64,000 nucleotides of DNA from Rhizomys pruinosus (GCA_009823505.1 VZQC01012262.1:635865-699864); one strand, 5' to 3'. Counted from the first letter of the stretch, positions 10,291 through 21,545 are shown. Numbers and translations are program-made. Notes: generated by a model not told the origin, from the sequence alone.

Positions 10291-11589
10291 AAAATATTAG
10301 AACACAAAAAGAGCACAATTACAGAACAAAAAAGATAATGAGTCTGAATATACATACTCTTTACTAAGGCATGAGGCATTTAACAACACAAGATTTTTTA
10401 AATGCTTTATTTGAAATTAAAATTAAAATTTCTTAGTCGCTAACTTGACGAATAGGAGTGCGAAAAACACATACGTTTTATTTTGTTTATTAAGAAATTG
10501 TTGAGATGTGAGCTAAAAGCTGCTCAAAAGTAACGTAAACAGAGGGAAACGATAATACAAGCGATATTAGTGCCGCTATCAGTATCATAGGAGACACTGG
10601 TGGCAAATAGGTTCTTCTTTGTGAACAGGTCACTAGCCAGTCAGGTGCTGCCGTAAAGACTCAAAAAATGTTGGCTCTAACTGAGAGAATCACCCGACCT
10701 CTGAAGCTCCCGAATGTAAGCGCAGTGGCTCAACCATCCGTCCTGCTCAAGTTAGTAGTTTTTCGAGGAGTAAGGTGTTTCTCAGAACGACAAAACAGTT
10801 AGCCTGGGTTGAAAAAAGGACCCAGGGAAAGAGGGATTCCATAAAGAGAACAAGCACATAGGAAAATAACTGGAAGGCCTAAAGGGATGCTTAAGCTGAG
10901 AAGTGACCAGAGTTGGTTTGTTTCATATGGATCATTAGACTGAGTGGATCTGAAAAAGAACAAAACCATGATTAATAAAGAAAATAGAAAGGTGGTTAGG
11001 AGATAGGGTTGTAGCAATAAAAAATGATCAGATCTCCTGAAACACTAGACCTGTGAAATTTTTTTTTTTTACATAAGCCTTTTAACAACTATCTGATCAG
11101 GCATTAAAAGTATTACCAAAATTATGCCCATCATAATTAACTCGTCTGACAAAAAATTCGAACAACCTCTTATAGAATAGATATAAATATTCGAGGGTAA
11201 TAAGATGTTAAAATACTATCCTCAGAAATATAAACAGTATCATGATGGATACACAGATTAAACAAAAACAGAATGTACTCCTTGTTTTAGAGGAACAGTT
11301 CTGAGAGAAGTCAGAAGGAAGAGCTCTGAGAACAGATCAGGCTCACTCTTGGTTTACATGACTCCAAGAATTAGGCTGTCTTTGTTCAGGCACTGCTGCA
11401 TTGTGGTATACACCACAGCAAAGTATTTCTGTTATGGAAATGTAAAGTAAAACAAAGCAGAAATGAACTATGCATTAACATGGGCATCCCAAAGATGGCC
11501 ACCTCTACTTAGCATTACTGATGGGTGCTATTGGGGGGGGGTGTAGAGAGGTGGGAGAGGTGGTGGGGCAATCAAGCCTATTGTTTTTC

Positions 11590-11784
11590 TTTTTGTTGTT
11601 GTTTTTTAATTTTTTTATTTTTATTTATTTATTTATTTTTTGTCTTTTCGAGACAGGGTCTCCCTGTAGCCCCCAGCTGTCCTGGAACTTACTCTGTAGA
11701 CCAGGCTGGCCTTGAACTCACAAAGATCCGCCTGCCTCTCCCTCCCAAGTGCTAGGATTAAAGGCGTGTGCCACCACGCCCAGC
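11590..11784 (-). repeat. B1 SINE with T/TTTA tail
   Basis: Reverse B1: the tail is the T-rich run and TTTA repeats at 11590-11645, then 'cgagacagggtctccctgta' through to 'gtgccaccacgcccagc' at 11784. Near full length. Confidence 0.92.
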
Positions 11785-11975
11785 AATTTTATTTATCTTT
11801 TATGTGTATGAATGTACATGTCATGCAATGCCATGCAGGTTAGAAGAGGGTGTCAGATTCCCCAGGAACTGGAGTTAAAGACAGTTTTCAGCCGCCCTGT
11901 AGGTGCTGGGGATCGAACCTGGGTCCTCTGCAAGAGCAGTCGGCACTCTTAACTGCTAGGCCATCTCTCCAGCCC
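11785..11975 (-). repeat. B2/B3 SINE
   Basis: Reverse B2/B3, abutting the B1 on its left and ending with 'gccatctctccagcccc'. Both elements point the same way, so one may have inserted into the tail of the other. Confidence 0.9.
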
Positions 11976-11977
11976 CA

Positions 11978-12065
11978 GTCAAGGCCACTGTTATCTTGAA
12001 AAACTTGGATTCCTGTTACTTAGGTCACTAATCTGTGGGATTTACCATCACAGTTCTAGCTAAGT
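11978..12065 (+). mobile_element. LTR-like 3' fragment (MaLR type)
   Basis: 'gattcctgttacttaggtca' and the following 'tgtgggatttaccatcac' resemble the 3' terminus seen at 1630-1706. Short and weak. Confidence 0.35.
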
Positions 12066-12359
12066 AATACTTGCCAATTCTCCTCTAAATGTATGTAACA
12101 TTTGAATACAAACACCTAATGATCATTACCTAAAAGAACTGCATTTTGTAATAATTGGTTAAATTCTGTTTTTTCAAAATTATAAACAATTTCCCCTTAA
12201 ATTTAGTTTTCCTACAGTTTAAAAAAAAAAAACCTACATGTATAAGACATGAGATATTCTCTTAAAATAATCAGCAAGCAATGAAATAACACTCTCCCAT
12301 CTTTCCAATCAAAAATCTCTAGCTGAAGAAAACCTGTTTTAAAAGTAAGTAGTGCTTAC

Positions 12360-12432
12360 CGAATCGATCTGATCCAGAGAAATTTGCCCAACATTTCCCT
12401 GCTTACTGTAATCTTGGCCAGTGTAAGAATGA
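12360..12432 (-). CDS. PRIM2: PRIM2 coding exon (interdomain linker)
   Basis: Second PRIM2 exon in transcript order, 73 bp. Its first T completes the split Ser codon, and it then reads [20 protein letters not shown] followed by QIDS, ending in phase 0. It matches human residues about 254-278, with Lys, Gln and Ser where human has Thr, Lys and Leu. The acceptor is a T-rich tract ending TTTTTAG and the donor is TCG/GTAAGC. In the family this segment is the flexible linker between the PRIM1-binding N-terminal domain and the Fe-S C-terminal domain, so these substitutions sit where divergence is expected. The final Ser codon is TCG; a TTG Leu codon would need one base change. Confidence 0.95.
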
Positions 12433-12766
12433 CTAAAAACAAATGAAAAAACAAAATATTAAAATGTGATTTGTAAAACAGTCTTGATCTCTTCAAAGAT
12501 AATACCTACTTTTAATATTCAAGTCATGAGTAAGATAACCACATGAACCTTAACAGAAATATAGACAAGTACTTTAAATGTGCTTAATAAAGCATAGTGA
12601 ATTACCTACAAATAATACACGAATATGGTAATGGCCCATACTTCCTGCTCCTGACCTAAGCTACTACTTTCACTTCTTACGAGCATAATCTATATTGTTA
12701 AAGCTCAAACCTCTGCTACTTCTAAGCATTGCAACACAGCAAAATGGAATGGAGACTTCGACCAGA

Positions 12767-13015
12767 AACTCCTGGCTGTACAGATGGTGGCTCAGCAGTT
12801 AGCACTTGCTGTTCTTCCAGAGAACTCAAGTTCAAACTCCTGGCTGTACAGATGGTGGCTCAGCAGTTAGCACTTGCTGTTCTTCCAGAGAACTCAAGTT
12901 CAGATCCCCTGCACCTTCACTGGGCAACTCATGATTGCTTTACAGCTCCAGGGGATCTGGCGCCCTCTTCTGACCTCCTTAGTCACTCGCACACATGCAG
13001 CATGCCCAGTAAAAG
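12767..13015 (+). repeat. B2/B3-like SINE with 67-bp head duplication
   Basis: The head (AAACTCCTGGCTGTACAG through CTCAAGTTC) occurs twice in tandem, at 12767-12833 and 12834-12900, almost without differences. A diverged B2/B3 body follows to the 'cagcatgccca' region. Confidence 0.8.
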
Positions 13016-13049
13016 GTTCCTGCACGCCACGAGTCCTTACCTATACTCT

Positions 13050-13205
13050 CATTAGATCTTCACATCCATTCTGAGAGAACATTTATTTTGCATTTGGCAG
13101 ATGAAGAAATTAAGGCTCAGAAAATTTAGACACTTGTTAGGATCAAAGCACCAAGTTGGCAGTGTAGCTGAATGTTTCTTCACTATGCTGTGTCATCCTC
13201 TTCCT
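13050..13205 (-). repeat. MIR SINE relic
   Basis: Contains the reverse MIR core 'cagatgaagaaattaaggct' followed by a degraded 'caccaagttggcagtg'. An old mammalian-wide element. Confidence 0.7.
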
Positions 13206-13486
13206 ATACTAAATGTCTCTGTAGTATCATTTATAAATTAGGAAACATAACTTGACACACACACACTATCTAAAGTCATTCATCTTTTGTAACTTTTCAT
13301 CTCCCTGACATAAATCTGCCCATCTCCATGAACACTGCATTTAGCTGGACACAACACAGAACAGTTACAATACTACATAGAAAAATGTAAACCATCCAAG
13401 CAGGGCTTCCACAGAAACAACTAAAAGGGAATCCTGGAGAGAAGAGTCACTGTAATCATAAAGAATTCCAGACTCCATAGTTGTGT

Positions 13487-13655
13487 TTATGAAGTTAGGT
13501 GCACCAGAGTTAGGATTATGAAGTCTTCATGGTTCATTGTTACTTTGACAAGGATGTAATGGCCCTCTTTGTCTCTTCTGATTAATTTTACTTTGAGATC
13601 TATTTTGTCTGATATTAGAACAGCCACTCCAGCTTGTTTCTTAGTACCATTTGCT
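13487..13655 (-). mobile_element. L1 ORF2 endonuclease fragment (inverted)
   Basis: The minus strand encodes NGTKKQAGVAVLISDKIDLK and RRDKEGHYILVKV, the recognisable apurinic-type endonuclease segment near the N terminus of L1 ORF2. The fragment is short and ends in unrelated frame. It is the inverted half of a rearranged L1 (see the next feature). Confidence 0.85.
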
Positions 13656-13890
13656 TGGAATAAAGTCATTATGCTGAGTGAAGTAACACAGTCCCAGAAA
13701 GACAAACAGAGAATGGTTTCCTGCCCTAACCCTGACGAAGGCTAAGAATGACCTAAGCATTTCTCTGAGAACAGGATGAGTGGACTGACACTTAAGGAGG
13801 CCAGAAGATACCCACAGTACAAAGATCAGTGACCCGAAGACAATTTAACAAGAGTTTCAGAAAGACTCTGGCCTACCCCACCCCCATTTG
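13656..13890 (+). mobile_element. L1 ORF2 3' end / 3' UTR fragment
   Basis: 'cattatgctgagtgaagtaa' and 'cccagaaagacaaaca' belong to the last part of L1 ORF2, plus strand, directly joined to the opposite-strand endonuclease fragment. The rest, to about 13890, is probably 3' UTR. Confidence 0.65.
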
Positions 13891-14396
13891 CTCCAAAGCA
13901 AAACAGATACTCACGATGACACAGTAGTCTCACCTCTTCTGCCCAAACAAAGGTTAACCACTGGGGGCAACTTCAGAGCCACAGCCCCTGGAGTCAGAGC
14001 ACCTATTCCAACAGCCTTTACTACTGAGGCTTAGCTGCCCCTCTAGGCCTTCCGTGAGTCATCACCCAGCCTCACAGCCCTTTTCCTTAGTTTTTCCATT
14101 TCTCTGAAAATGTACTGTTCTTTGTTAAAAATACTAGAAAACGGGAATTGAAAAATCACATCTTTGAGGACTACTCATTCTCTGGGGTGGGGAGATACTA
14201 AGAACCTAAGGAGGATGGAAGAAAAAAAAATTTTTTTCTGTAAAACTCTATATTCTAAATACCTATCTTCTGACCCTTATAATATTTTTTCCTCTGGTAA
14301 CAAACTCCTGTCCAGTAATATATAATCTGATCTAGTATACTCCATTCAAACAAACTCTTGTGCTAAGTAAAACCAACAGTTGTCACTTTAATATGT

Positions 14397-14742
14397 TACA
14401 CTTTTTGTCATGTGCATGTGTGTCTGCATGTTCCTATGTAAGTGCTTCTGTATATGTGGGTGGGTATACACATCTGTATGAAGGCCAGGGGTTGATATAA
14501 GTGCCTTCCTCTATCATTCTTGAATCTGTTTACTGAGGCAAGGTCGCAATGAACCTGGACCTCCCCACCTCAGCTAGTCTAGCTAGCCAGCTGGCCCTGG
14601 ACATCTCCACCACCCATGTGCTGGGACCACGGGCAGGCCACCATGCCCAACAGACCAGCTTTGCATGTGGGTGCTGTGGATCTGAACTCCAGTCCTCACT
14701 CTGTGTGGCAAGCATCTTATCCACTGAATCATCTCCCCAGTA
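14397..14742 (-). repeat. B4-superfamily SINE
   Basis: Read in reverse: tRNA-like head ('ggggagatgattcagtgg'), 'cagcacccacatgcaaagct', a B1-like unit, the 'gccagctggctagctag' motif, and a GT/CA-rich tail near 14400. Almost full length but diverged. Confidence 0.8.
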
Positions 14743-14879
14743 CCTGTTTTATACTTTATTATATAGAATCTAACAGAAAATTGTTTCAGTAAAATTTTAA
14801 GAATAAAAACAGATTTCACTTTCCAATATATTTTAGAGTGGAGCAAAGTAGTACCATAGGGCAACAGAACTAGCAGAAT

Positions 14880-15075
14880 GAGTCTGAAGACCTTTCTTGT
14901 TTTACCACTTTACATCACTAGTTTTAAAACTAGAGAAAGTCACTTATTCTGATTTCCCATCATTCTCATTTGTGAAATGGTGTTGATAATGCCAGGCTGA
15001 CTAGAAACACTGCGGAAAGCAAATGAAATGGTTTATTCAAAGTGCTAATAAGATTAGTGAAGTATGGGAGACAAA
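14880..15075 (+). repeat. MIR SINE relic
   Basis: 'agagaaagtcacttattctg' followed by 'tcatttgtgaaatggtg' and 'gcaaatgaaatgg' match the order of the MIR core and 3' part on the plus strand. Confidence 0.7.
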
Positions 15076-15084
15076 AAACAAGGA

Positions 15085-15420
15085 AACCGTGACAGTATGC
15101 ACAAGACCTCTGCAAGCCCAAGACAAACAAGATCCAGCACAGGTGGGGGAAGTAGGCAAGAAGCCCAGCTGAGGGTCTGTTCGCAACTGATAGCTACTTG
15201 GCGGGGAAGAATTGGTTTTCTTTAAGGGTGTGATGCTTGGTAGGTTGACGAGACTCCAAGGAACAGACCCACATCCTAGAGCATTTGGAGAACACAGACT
15301 TGACAGGCCTCAAGAAAAAAGAAAAATAATAACAGAAGACATGTAATGGGGGAGGGAGTATGAATATAAAAATATATTAAATGAAATTCTCATAGATCAA
15401 TAAAATATTTTTAAAAGATT
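15085..15420 (+). mobile_element. Lx-like L1 3' UTR end
   Basis: It starts 'gacagtatgcacaagacctc', passes 'tttaagggtgtgatgcttgg' and ends with 'taaatgaaattctcatagat' plus AATAAA-type sequence. The same segments recur at 41070-41375 and 46741-46850. Confidence 0.75.
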
Positions 15421-15804
15421 AATAAAACATATTCTACCTCAGAGAGCAATTCTACTACACAGAGCAATTGATCAACAAGTACAGAGATATAAATAGGATG
15501 GTTAAGGCAGTTAGCAGAAGCCTAGAGAGGAGACATCAGCCAGCTATATTTGAGGCCATGGCTTTAACTCTATAAACCTCAGTATTAAAGTATATAAGGT
15601 GAAGATGGTGATTACAATCACCTAACAGAACTGTTCAGATCAAATCTATCAGCAAATACACAAGTACTCTAGAAATGGTAAAATGATATACAGACATGAT
15701 TATAGATGATTACTGATAAGACCAGGTCAAATAATTACTATACCACAAGGAAGTCGTTCTTAGCCCTCATTAATGCAGTATAAGTTCAAAAAGAAGAAAC
15801 ACAA

Positions 15805-15925
15805 GCAAAGCACAGTGGCACATATCTGCAATCTAGCACTCAGGAGGTAGAGGCAAGAGGTCATTTTGAGCTACACAGGAAGGTTGAAACCAACGTGGGC
15901 TACACAGTGATACCCTGTCTTAAAG
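15805..15925 (+). repeat. B1-like SINE, diverged
   Basis: 'gcacagtggcacatatctgc' to 'ataccctgtctta'. It keeps 'ttttgagctacacag' rather than the usual B1 middle, which suggests an old B1 or proto-B1. Confidence 0.7.
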
Positions 15926-15989
15926 GAAATGCATCAAGTCAATGTCTTACTGAAAAATACACATACAATACCTGCATATTGTGCATGTA

Positions 15990-16460
15990 TACAGATGAAT
16001 ACCACATAACAAAAAACACAGTGCCAGACAGGAGAAACCTCCCTTTGTGTTACTGGGCAGTGTAGTCTAAGAGACTTCCAAAATAACACAGAATATTCCC
16101 ACAGCCCTTGATTACCTCCCAGAACTAGAAAGTAAGACCCTACTACTGAAGACAGAACATATTTCAGACATAGGACTTGGAGTAATGTAGCTGGAACTGA
16201 CCTGGAAGTCTCCTCCCTGAACACTGGCTCTCATAGATTCAGTGGATACTACATAAGCTGATTTGGGGGGGTGGGGGGGGTCAATCACTGGTCTGACCCA
16301 ATAACCACAACAATAATCTGTATAGCAAACTATCTCTATTGGTGCAAATTGGTGGCACTTGTAGGGGCAATCGAGAGCCAGCTAACTGGACTTAAAGGCT
16401 GCACAATGGGATGGAACTCATGTGTAGTCCTGGAAACATAGCCAAATAAACAGAGCACAT
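15990..16460 (+). mobile_element. Lx-like L1 3' UTR fragment
   Basis: From 'cacagtgccagacaggagaa', close to the reverse complement of 38105-38470, so both are copies of the same L1 3' UTR portion. A G-run (16263-16279) interrupts it. Confidence 0.65.
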
Positions 16461-16774
16461 GTGCCAGCTATACCAGTGTCTTCTAAAAGACAGGAAAGAG
16501 ACTATGGTCACATGTAGTAGCAAAGGTTTATGAGACATGAAATGACACAAAATTGATAATTTTAGAAGCTTAGATTACAAGATTCTAGATGGTTCTTAGA
16601 ATACTGTTGAAATGGTTAGGAGCAGCCCTAGGGTGAATAGAGAAGAGGGAAGGAAACCTGGGGAATGACGCAAAGGGATAAGATGAAAGAGATGACAACC
16701 TACAGAAGCAGGGCCTGGGAGAGTGGAGGAGATCAGAGATGGAGGCCAGAGGATGCGTCAAGCTCCAAGGCTTA

Positions 16775-17034
16775 AAGTACGGCAGACATGCTGATTGCAA
16801 AATGTCAAAGTACGACATGCTGATGACAAAATGTCAAAGTACGACATGCTGATGACAAAATGTCAAAGTACGACATGCTGATGACAAAATGTCGAAGTAC
16901 GACATGCTGATGACAAAATGTCGAAGTACAACATGCTGATGACAAAAGTACAACATGCTGATGACAAAATGTCAAAGTACGACATGCTGATCACAAAATG
17001 GCAAAGTATGACATGCTGATCACAAAATGTTAAA
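16775..17034. repeat. 29-bp minisatellite, about 9 units
   Basis: Unit TACGACATGCTGATGAC plus AAAATGTCAAAG. One unit near 16935 has lost 9 bp (the AATGTCAAA part), and the last units carry GATCAC. The open frame across it is periodic, not a gene. Confidence 0.95.
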
Positions 17035-17078
17035 GCCTTAGAACTTTTCATGTTTGTACTTTAACAATTCTTTTTTTT

Positions 17079-17201
17079 TTTGGGGGGGGGGTGTCTTTAC
17101 AAGACAGCATCTCCCTATAGCCCCAGCTGGCCTGGAACTCACTATGTAGAATAGGCTGGCCTTGAACTCACAGAGATCCACCTGCCTCAGCCTCCTGAGT
17201 G
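17079..17201 (-). repeat. B1 SINE
   Basis: A T-run then a G-run in the tail, followed by reverse B1 ('agcatctccctatagcccca' to 'cacctgcctcagcctc'). The 5' end is truncated. Confidence 0.9.
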
Positions 17202-17579
17202 AATTTGACAATTCTTTACATAGAAAAATATTCTAGAATTATGATCAAGTTTTAAGTTCACAAGTGTATAATCTGAACTTATGAAAACTGCTCTTTAAAG
17301 CAAGCATGTGATAAGGAGATGGTACATGGGAATAAGAAGCATATTTGCCCCTCTCTGGAGTGGTTTAGTACTTAACAGATGGACAGACAGATAATGAATA
17401 AAGGCAAGGGAATTTCTAGTTCCCAAGCCACAGAGAGGTGGGTTTTAGATGGAAAGAAAACACAGGTAAAGAGGGGAAAGATCGAAATGAGTGTGGAAAT
17501 ACACTGGGGGCCTTGAAATAAACCTAAAATCCTGTCTCCTTTTGTAACAAAGCACGAGTCTTTAAAGAGTTATTTCCTT

Positions 17580-17643
17580 TGGTTGGCTGGTTGGTTGGTT
17601 GGTTGGTTGGTTGGTTGGTTGGTTGGTTGGTTGGTTGGTTGGT
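17580..17643. repeat. (GGTT)n microsatellite
   Basis: About 16 GGTT units on the plus strand. The following 140 bp look like a very diverged reverse B1 with this as its tail. Confidence 0.95.
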
Positions 17644-18182
17644 TTATGGTGAAGTAAGGTTTTGAGGGGCTTAGGGCTTGATGCTTGTTTGTCTTGGTTT
17701 TGTGAAGGCCAGTCCTTGCCATACAGCCCGGGCCGCCCTGAAAATCCAACTTCCAAATGGGCTTACAAGCACATGTCACCATTCCTGGGGGTAAGTCCAG
17801 GTTTTCATGAAAAGCTGAAGCTATGTCAAGTTCAAGAAACCTAAAAGTATGTGGAAAAGCATTTTCTAAGAAAACACAGGTTTGAAATTATACAAACTTT
17901 AAGTAATTTGTTTCTAGATGGCTGTAGCAAATGATCTATGGTAAGAAGTAATAATGATACATGAAATTCATACAAGTACCTTTTGCTGTAGCATTTGTTC
18001 ATTATGCTTAGGGACAGCTTATCTGAAACTCTGCCACATCTGAGGAAGTTTCTACTCCTATACTATCTTGTTTCTTAATAAGGGGAAGCTATAGCTAGAT
18101 TTCCAATCTAGCATAAAAACAAATTCATAAAACACCTTCAATAATGTACATTCAAAAGGAAAAAGGCAGTACTTTATCAATC

Positions 18183-18239
18183 TCTCTATACTGGTTGCTT
18201 GTTGGTGCTACAATAAAACACCTGACGAAAGCAACTAAA
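18183..18239 (+). mobile_element. Rodent 'ctgctgtgataaa' repeat, left part
   Basis: 'ggtgctacaataaaacacct' is the left end of a dispersed repeat also present at 30250, 53600 and 63465. I recall it as URR1-like, but the family name is not certain. It is split by a SINE at 18240. Confidence 0.5.
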
Positions 18240-18545
18240 GGGACAGGGAAGGTGGCTCAAAGGGCAAAGCACGTGCCGCATAACCATGAACACAGGGAGT
18301 TTGGATTCCCCAGGACCCACATAAATACTGGGCAGGTACGGTGGCTCACCTACAATCCTAGCACATGGCAAGCAAAGACAGGGACCTCTGGAAAGACTGG
18401 CTAGTTAAATCAGCCAAATCAGCAAGTTCTGGGTCCAACGAGAGATCCAGCCTCAATAATAAGATGGAAGGTAAACGGCCAGTGGCGATTTCTGGCCTTC
18501 ACATGGATGCACAAACAGTGCATCTATATCTAGCCTCCCCCCAGA
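18240..18545 (+). repeat. B4-superfamily SINE
   Basis: tRNA-like head ('gaaggtggctcaaagggc'), 'cccaggacccacataaat', a B1-like unit and a tail. It sits inside the dispersed repeat described before and after it. Confidence 0.75.
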
Positions 18546-18555
18546 AAAGCACTTA

Positions 18556-18790
18556 AAGGAAGAAAGGTTTATTTTGACTCATAGTTCCAGGGCACAGCCA
18601 TCATGGTGAGAAACCATGGTAACAGGAGATGAGGAAGCTGGTCACATTGCATTCACAATCAAGGAGAGAGAGATGAGTGCTGCTGCACAGCTCACTTTCT
18701 CTATTTCATTCAGTCCAGGACCACAACCTGGGACGTTGTCACTCAAATTCAGAGTGAATCTCCCTGTAGCACTGACTTTTCTGGGAATGC
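18556..18790 (+). mobile_element. Rodent dispersed repeat, right part
   Basis: Continues from 18239 with 'gaaagg tttattttgactca' and 'ccagggcacagccatcatgg'. The end is uncertain; it may extend to about 19520, where 'agttgacaagattaac' resembles the 3' end of the same repeat. Confidence 0.5.
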
Positions 18791-18974
18791 CTTCTGTTGC
18801 AAAATGGGAATCTTACCTAACCTTGTAACCACAAGTTAACCTTACCTTTTGAGATCACTTAACACTATCTCGGCTTCTTTACAATATAAACAATCTTAAC
18901 AGGACTTCAGCTCCTCTTATAAACTAAACATAGACCTTTAATCCCTCATCGCCCTTCCTTGCCCTGTCCCACAA

Positions 18975-19022
18975 TAGTGTGTGCATGTGTGTGAGTGTGA
19001 GTTTGCAAATGTGTGTGTTGTG
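18975..19022. repeat. GT-rich simple repeat
   Basis: Imperfect (GT)n with GAGTGTGA interruptions. Confidence 0.8.
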
Positions 19023-19249
19023 AAAATATCAGCATTAGAAGCAGTTACATGAGAATGAATTATCTCCAGTTTACGTTGCAAACAACAGGTGGAATAGATT
19101 AATAATATTTGTTTGTGGTTTTATGTGCTGTTCTAGGTCAGTAGGGGTAAGAAAGCAAAAATCCTTCCCTAATATACAAAGTTCTTCATTTCTTCCCCAG
19201 TGATGCGCCATATACTGCTTCAATAAACAAGGACAAATAAATGAAGAAT

Positions 19250-19520
19250 TCCAAAAGAAATCAGAAGGAACAAGTTCTGAGATTAGATCAGATTCATTCG
19301 AGATCTAAATAACTCCAATAACTAGACTGCCTTTGTTTGGGCACTGTGGCATCTCCAACATATCTTCTCACCTTAATTAACCTAATCTAGATAATACCTC
19401 ACAGTTATTCCCAGAGGGTATCCTAATATAGACAATCTAGACACTCAAAGGTTTGACTCCCAGGTGGTTCTAGATCCCCTCAAGTTGACAAGATTAACTA
19501 TTACAATCCCAAGCCTATAT
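19250..19520 (+). repeat. Unclassified dispersed repeat
   Basis: 19255-19370 shares long matches with 11290-11410 ('gaactgttctgagagaag'-like then 'aagttctgagattaga', 'actccaa...gcctttgtt...gcactg'), so it is a dispersed repeat. The family is not determined. Confidence 0.45.
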
Positions 19521-20324
19521 TTATATAACATAATGCTAACTTTAATATAATTCAACACCAGGGAATGAGATGGCTAAGACAGGAAAACACAGTTAATCAC
19601 CTTCACAAGAACCACATTTTTTTTTCCCAATCACCAAGACAAATATCTAATTTACAAAAAACCCTGTGAATATATAAAATGGTATATCGGAAAAACACAC
19701 CTGCACATTAATCTGTGGATCCTAAGTGAGAGACAGACCTAATCCTAGACCCCATAGAAGCAACAGAAATGTAAGTGCTGGTGGATGCATGTGAATATCA
19801 ACAAGAGCACATAGGGGAAATCAATGGGAAACCGCACTGGACTATGAACAGGGTAGGGAAAAGCAAAAAGAAACGATACACAAGTTTTCTGAGTCTCACA
19901 GCAAGATTATCTGGTTAAGGGGACAGGAAATCTTTTCACGCTCTAGTAGTGATCATTAGCAGAAGATAAACGTCACACCTTAGCTCCACTACTGTGACAC
20001 AGGTACCACAAAGCACCACTGAGAATGAGGCAGGAGTCAGGCTTTCAAGGGCGATCACGTTTCCAATCATTTTCTCCTCTTCACACTACTGATAAAACCT
20101 GGGGGAGTAAAGAGTAGTGGGATATCTGCAACTGTTGAAGGTTTAGCTGAAGCTGATCTTCCTGTGTGACTTCTGGAAACCCAGTCTGCCCAGGGCAATC
20201 TTGGAGAAAAACCAACAAAGAAGTGAGCAGAGCACAGGAGCTAAGTGTGGAGCTCTTGGAATCCAGCAGTCACATATTTAGATATACTATGTCTGCAATT
20301 TTTGCAAAAATCTCAATGTCAGTT

Positions 20325-21545
20325 ATCCCTCCCCATGCTAATACTAAAGGCCTTTAGAAAAAGCCATATGGAAGCCTATCAGAATATACGTATACACTAT
20401 AAAAAGATATTAAAGTTACCTTACAATGAGGTCACTGATCTTACTGAACACCGTAAGTTAAAGTAACAGCTCAATGCCAAGATTGGACTTCCTCTCTTGG
20501 AGCTGTTGACCAGGGGTCCCACAGACCCTCAAGCACTACCGGTCACTGCCCCTGCACCACCAAAACTGTGTGGTAAGGAAAAACAAGGAGAAATCAAGCT
20601 GGTGCTGACTTCAAAGTTTCATCTCCACTGGCTAGCATTCACAGTGCTAGAAGGTACCAAGTAGGCTACCAGGAGAGAAAACTGATCATTAACCTTATTC
20701 AGCTGTGAATACTATGTGCTTCAACAACAACCAGCCCGGCAAGATATGCCCTCTGGTACAATAGTTGCACAAATATTATGGGAGTAACCAATCACTCTGT
20801 AATTGAATTTAAGGCTAGCTTCTTAAGATGGATCCCATCCTGATATTGATGTCAGGCCTCAGATAGCGTGGCTAGACAGGACACAGGCTATTGGTGAGAG
20901 CCTAATTCCTAATTATGCTAAACAGAGTATTAAACCAACTCCTAATGACTATTATACCCACAGATTAATGCATTTCTTAACTTTCACCAGAGAAGCTTCC
21001 TCTATGCAGCAGATGATGAGTAACACAGAGCCTCACAACTGGCTAACATGCAGAGAACAAGAGGCGGCAGAGTGCTCATCCCTGAATTGGACACCTATAT
21101 CAACGTCTGCCTCCCAAGACTTAGGGATCACTGTGGAAGAAGGCGGCAGAAAGACTGTAAGAGCCGGAGGTGGCAGATGACCACAAGGAAACAGTTTTCC
21201 AGACAGTTGCGAATTCCATGAATTCCCAGCAATGGTGACAGTATGCCCAACTCCCACCTAAGGTCAAGCCAGACAAAATCTCAGCATAGACTTGGAAAAC
21301 AGAGTAAGAAACACCAATCTTCCTAAGAAATAATTGGGAACTGATGAGTGCTGGGAGGAGAGAGTCACTACATGAAACTGGCTTGGCAAGACTTACTAAG
21401 GAGGGTGCAGATAGGAGAGGAGCTCTAAATGTGATCAACCACACAAAAATTCAATGTAAAAAGGAAAAAAATAAAGAAATGGTAATAAAGGACAGAGTGG
21501 CAAGTCTCTGTTGCATCCTAAAAACAATTGTAAAATATTACGTGG
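20325..21545 (+). mobile_element. Lx-like L1 3' UTR
   Basis: Shares ordered segments with 39400-41375: 'ctaaaggcctttagaaa', 'ctcaatgccaagattggact', 'tcactgcccctgcaccacc', 'ccggcaagatatgccctctg', 'agcttcctctatgcagcag' and 'acagtatgcccaa'. It ends in AATAAA near 21475. No ORF2 remains attached. Confidence 0.75.

Larger units (their letters stand above)
7887..10790. other. Suspected low-accuracy gap-filled block
   Basis: Starting right after the N, CpG is frequent (examples around 8090, 8260, 9820-10030 and 10440-10790), unlike the CpG-poor flanks. SINEs inside have broken spacing rather than ordinary substitutions. No gene or clean repeat was found. The right edge is fuzzy; scattered CpGs persist to about 11200. 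Confidence 0.6.
2827..12359 (-). other. PRIM2: PRIM2 intron, about 9.5 kb
   Basis: Bounded by the donor at 12354-12359 and the acceptor at 2827-2828. It contains simple repeats, L2-like relics, the 49-bp minisatellite, the N at 7886 with its CpG-rich noisy block, and a B1/B2 pair at 11646-11975. No recognisable content was seen at 2830-3340, 6870-7200, 7320-7880, 10800-11590 and 12066-12359. Because of the noisy block, the true intron length is uncertain. Confidence 0.85.
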
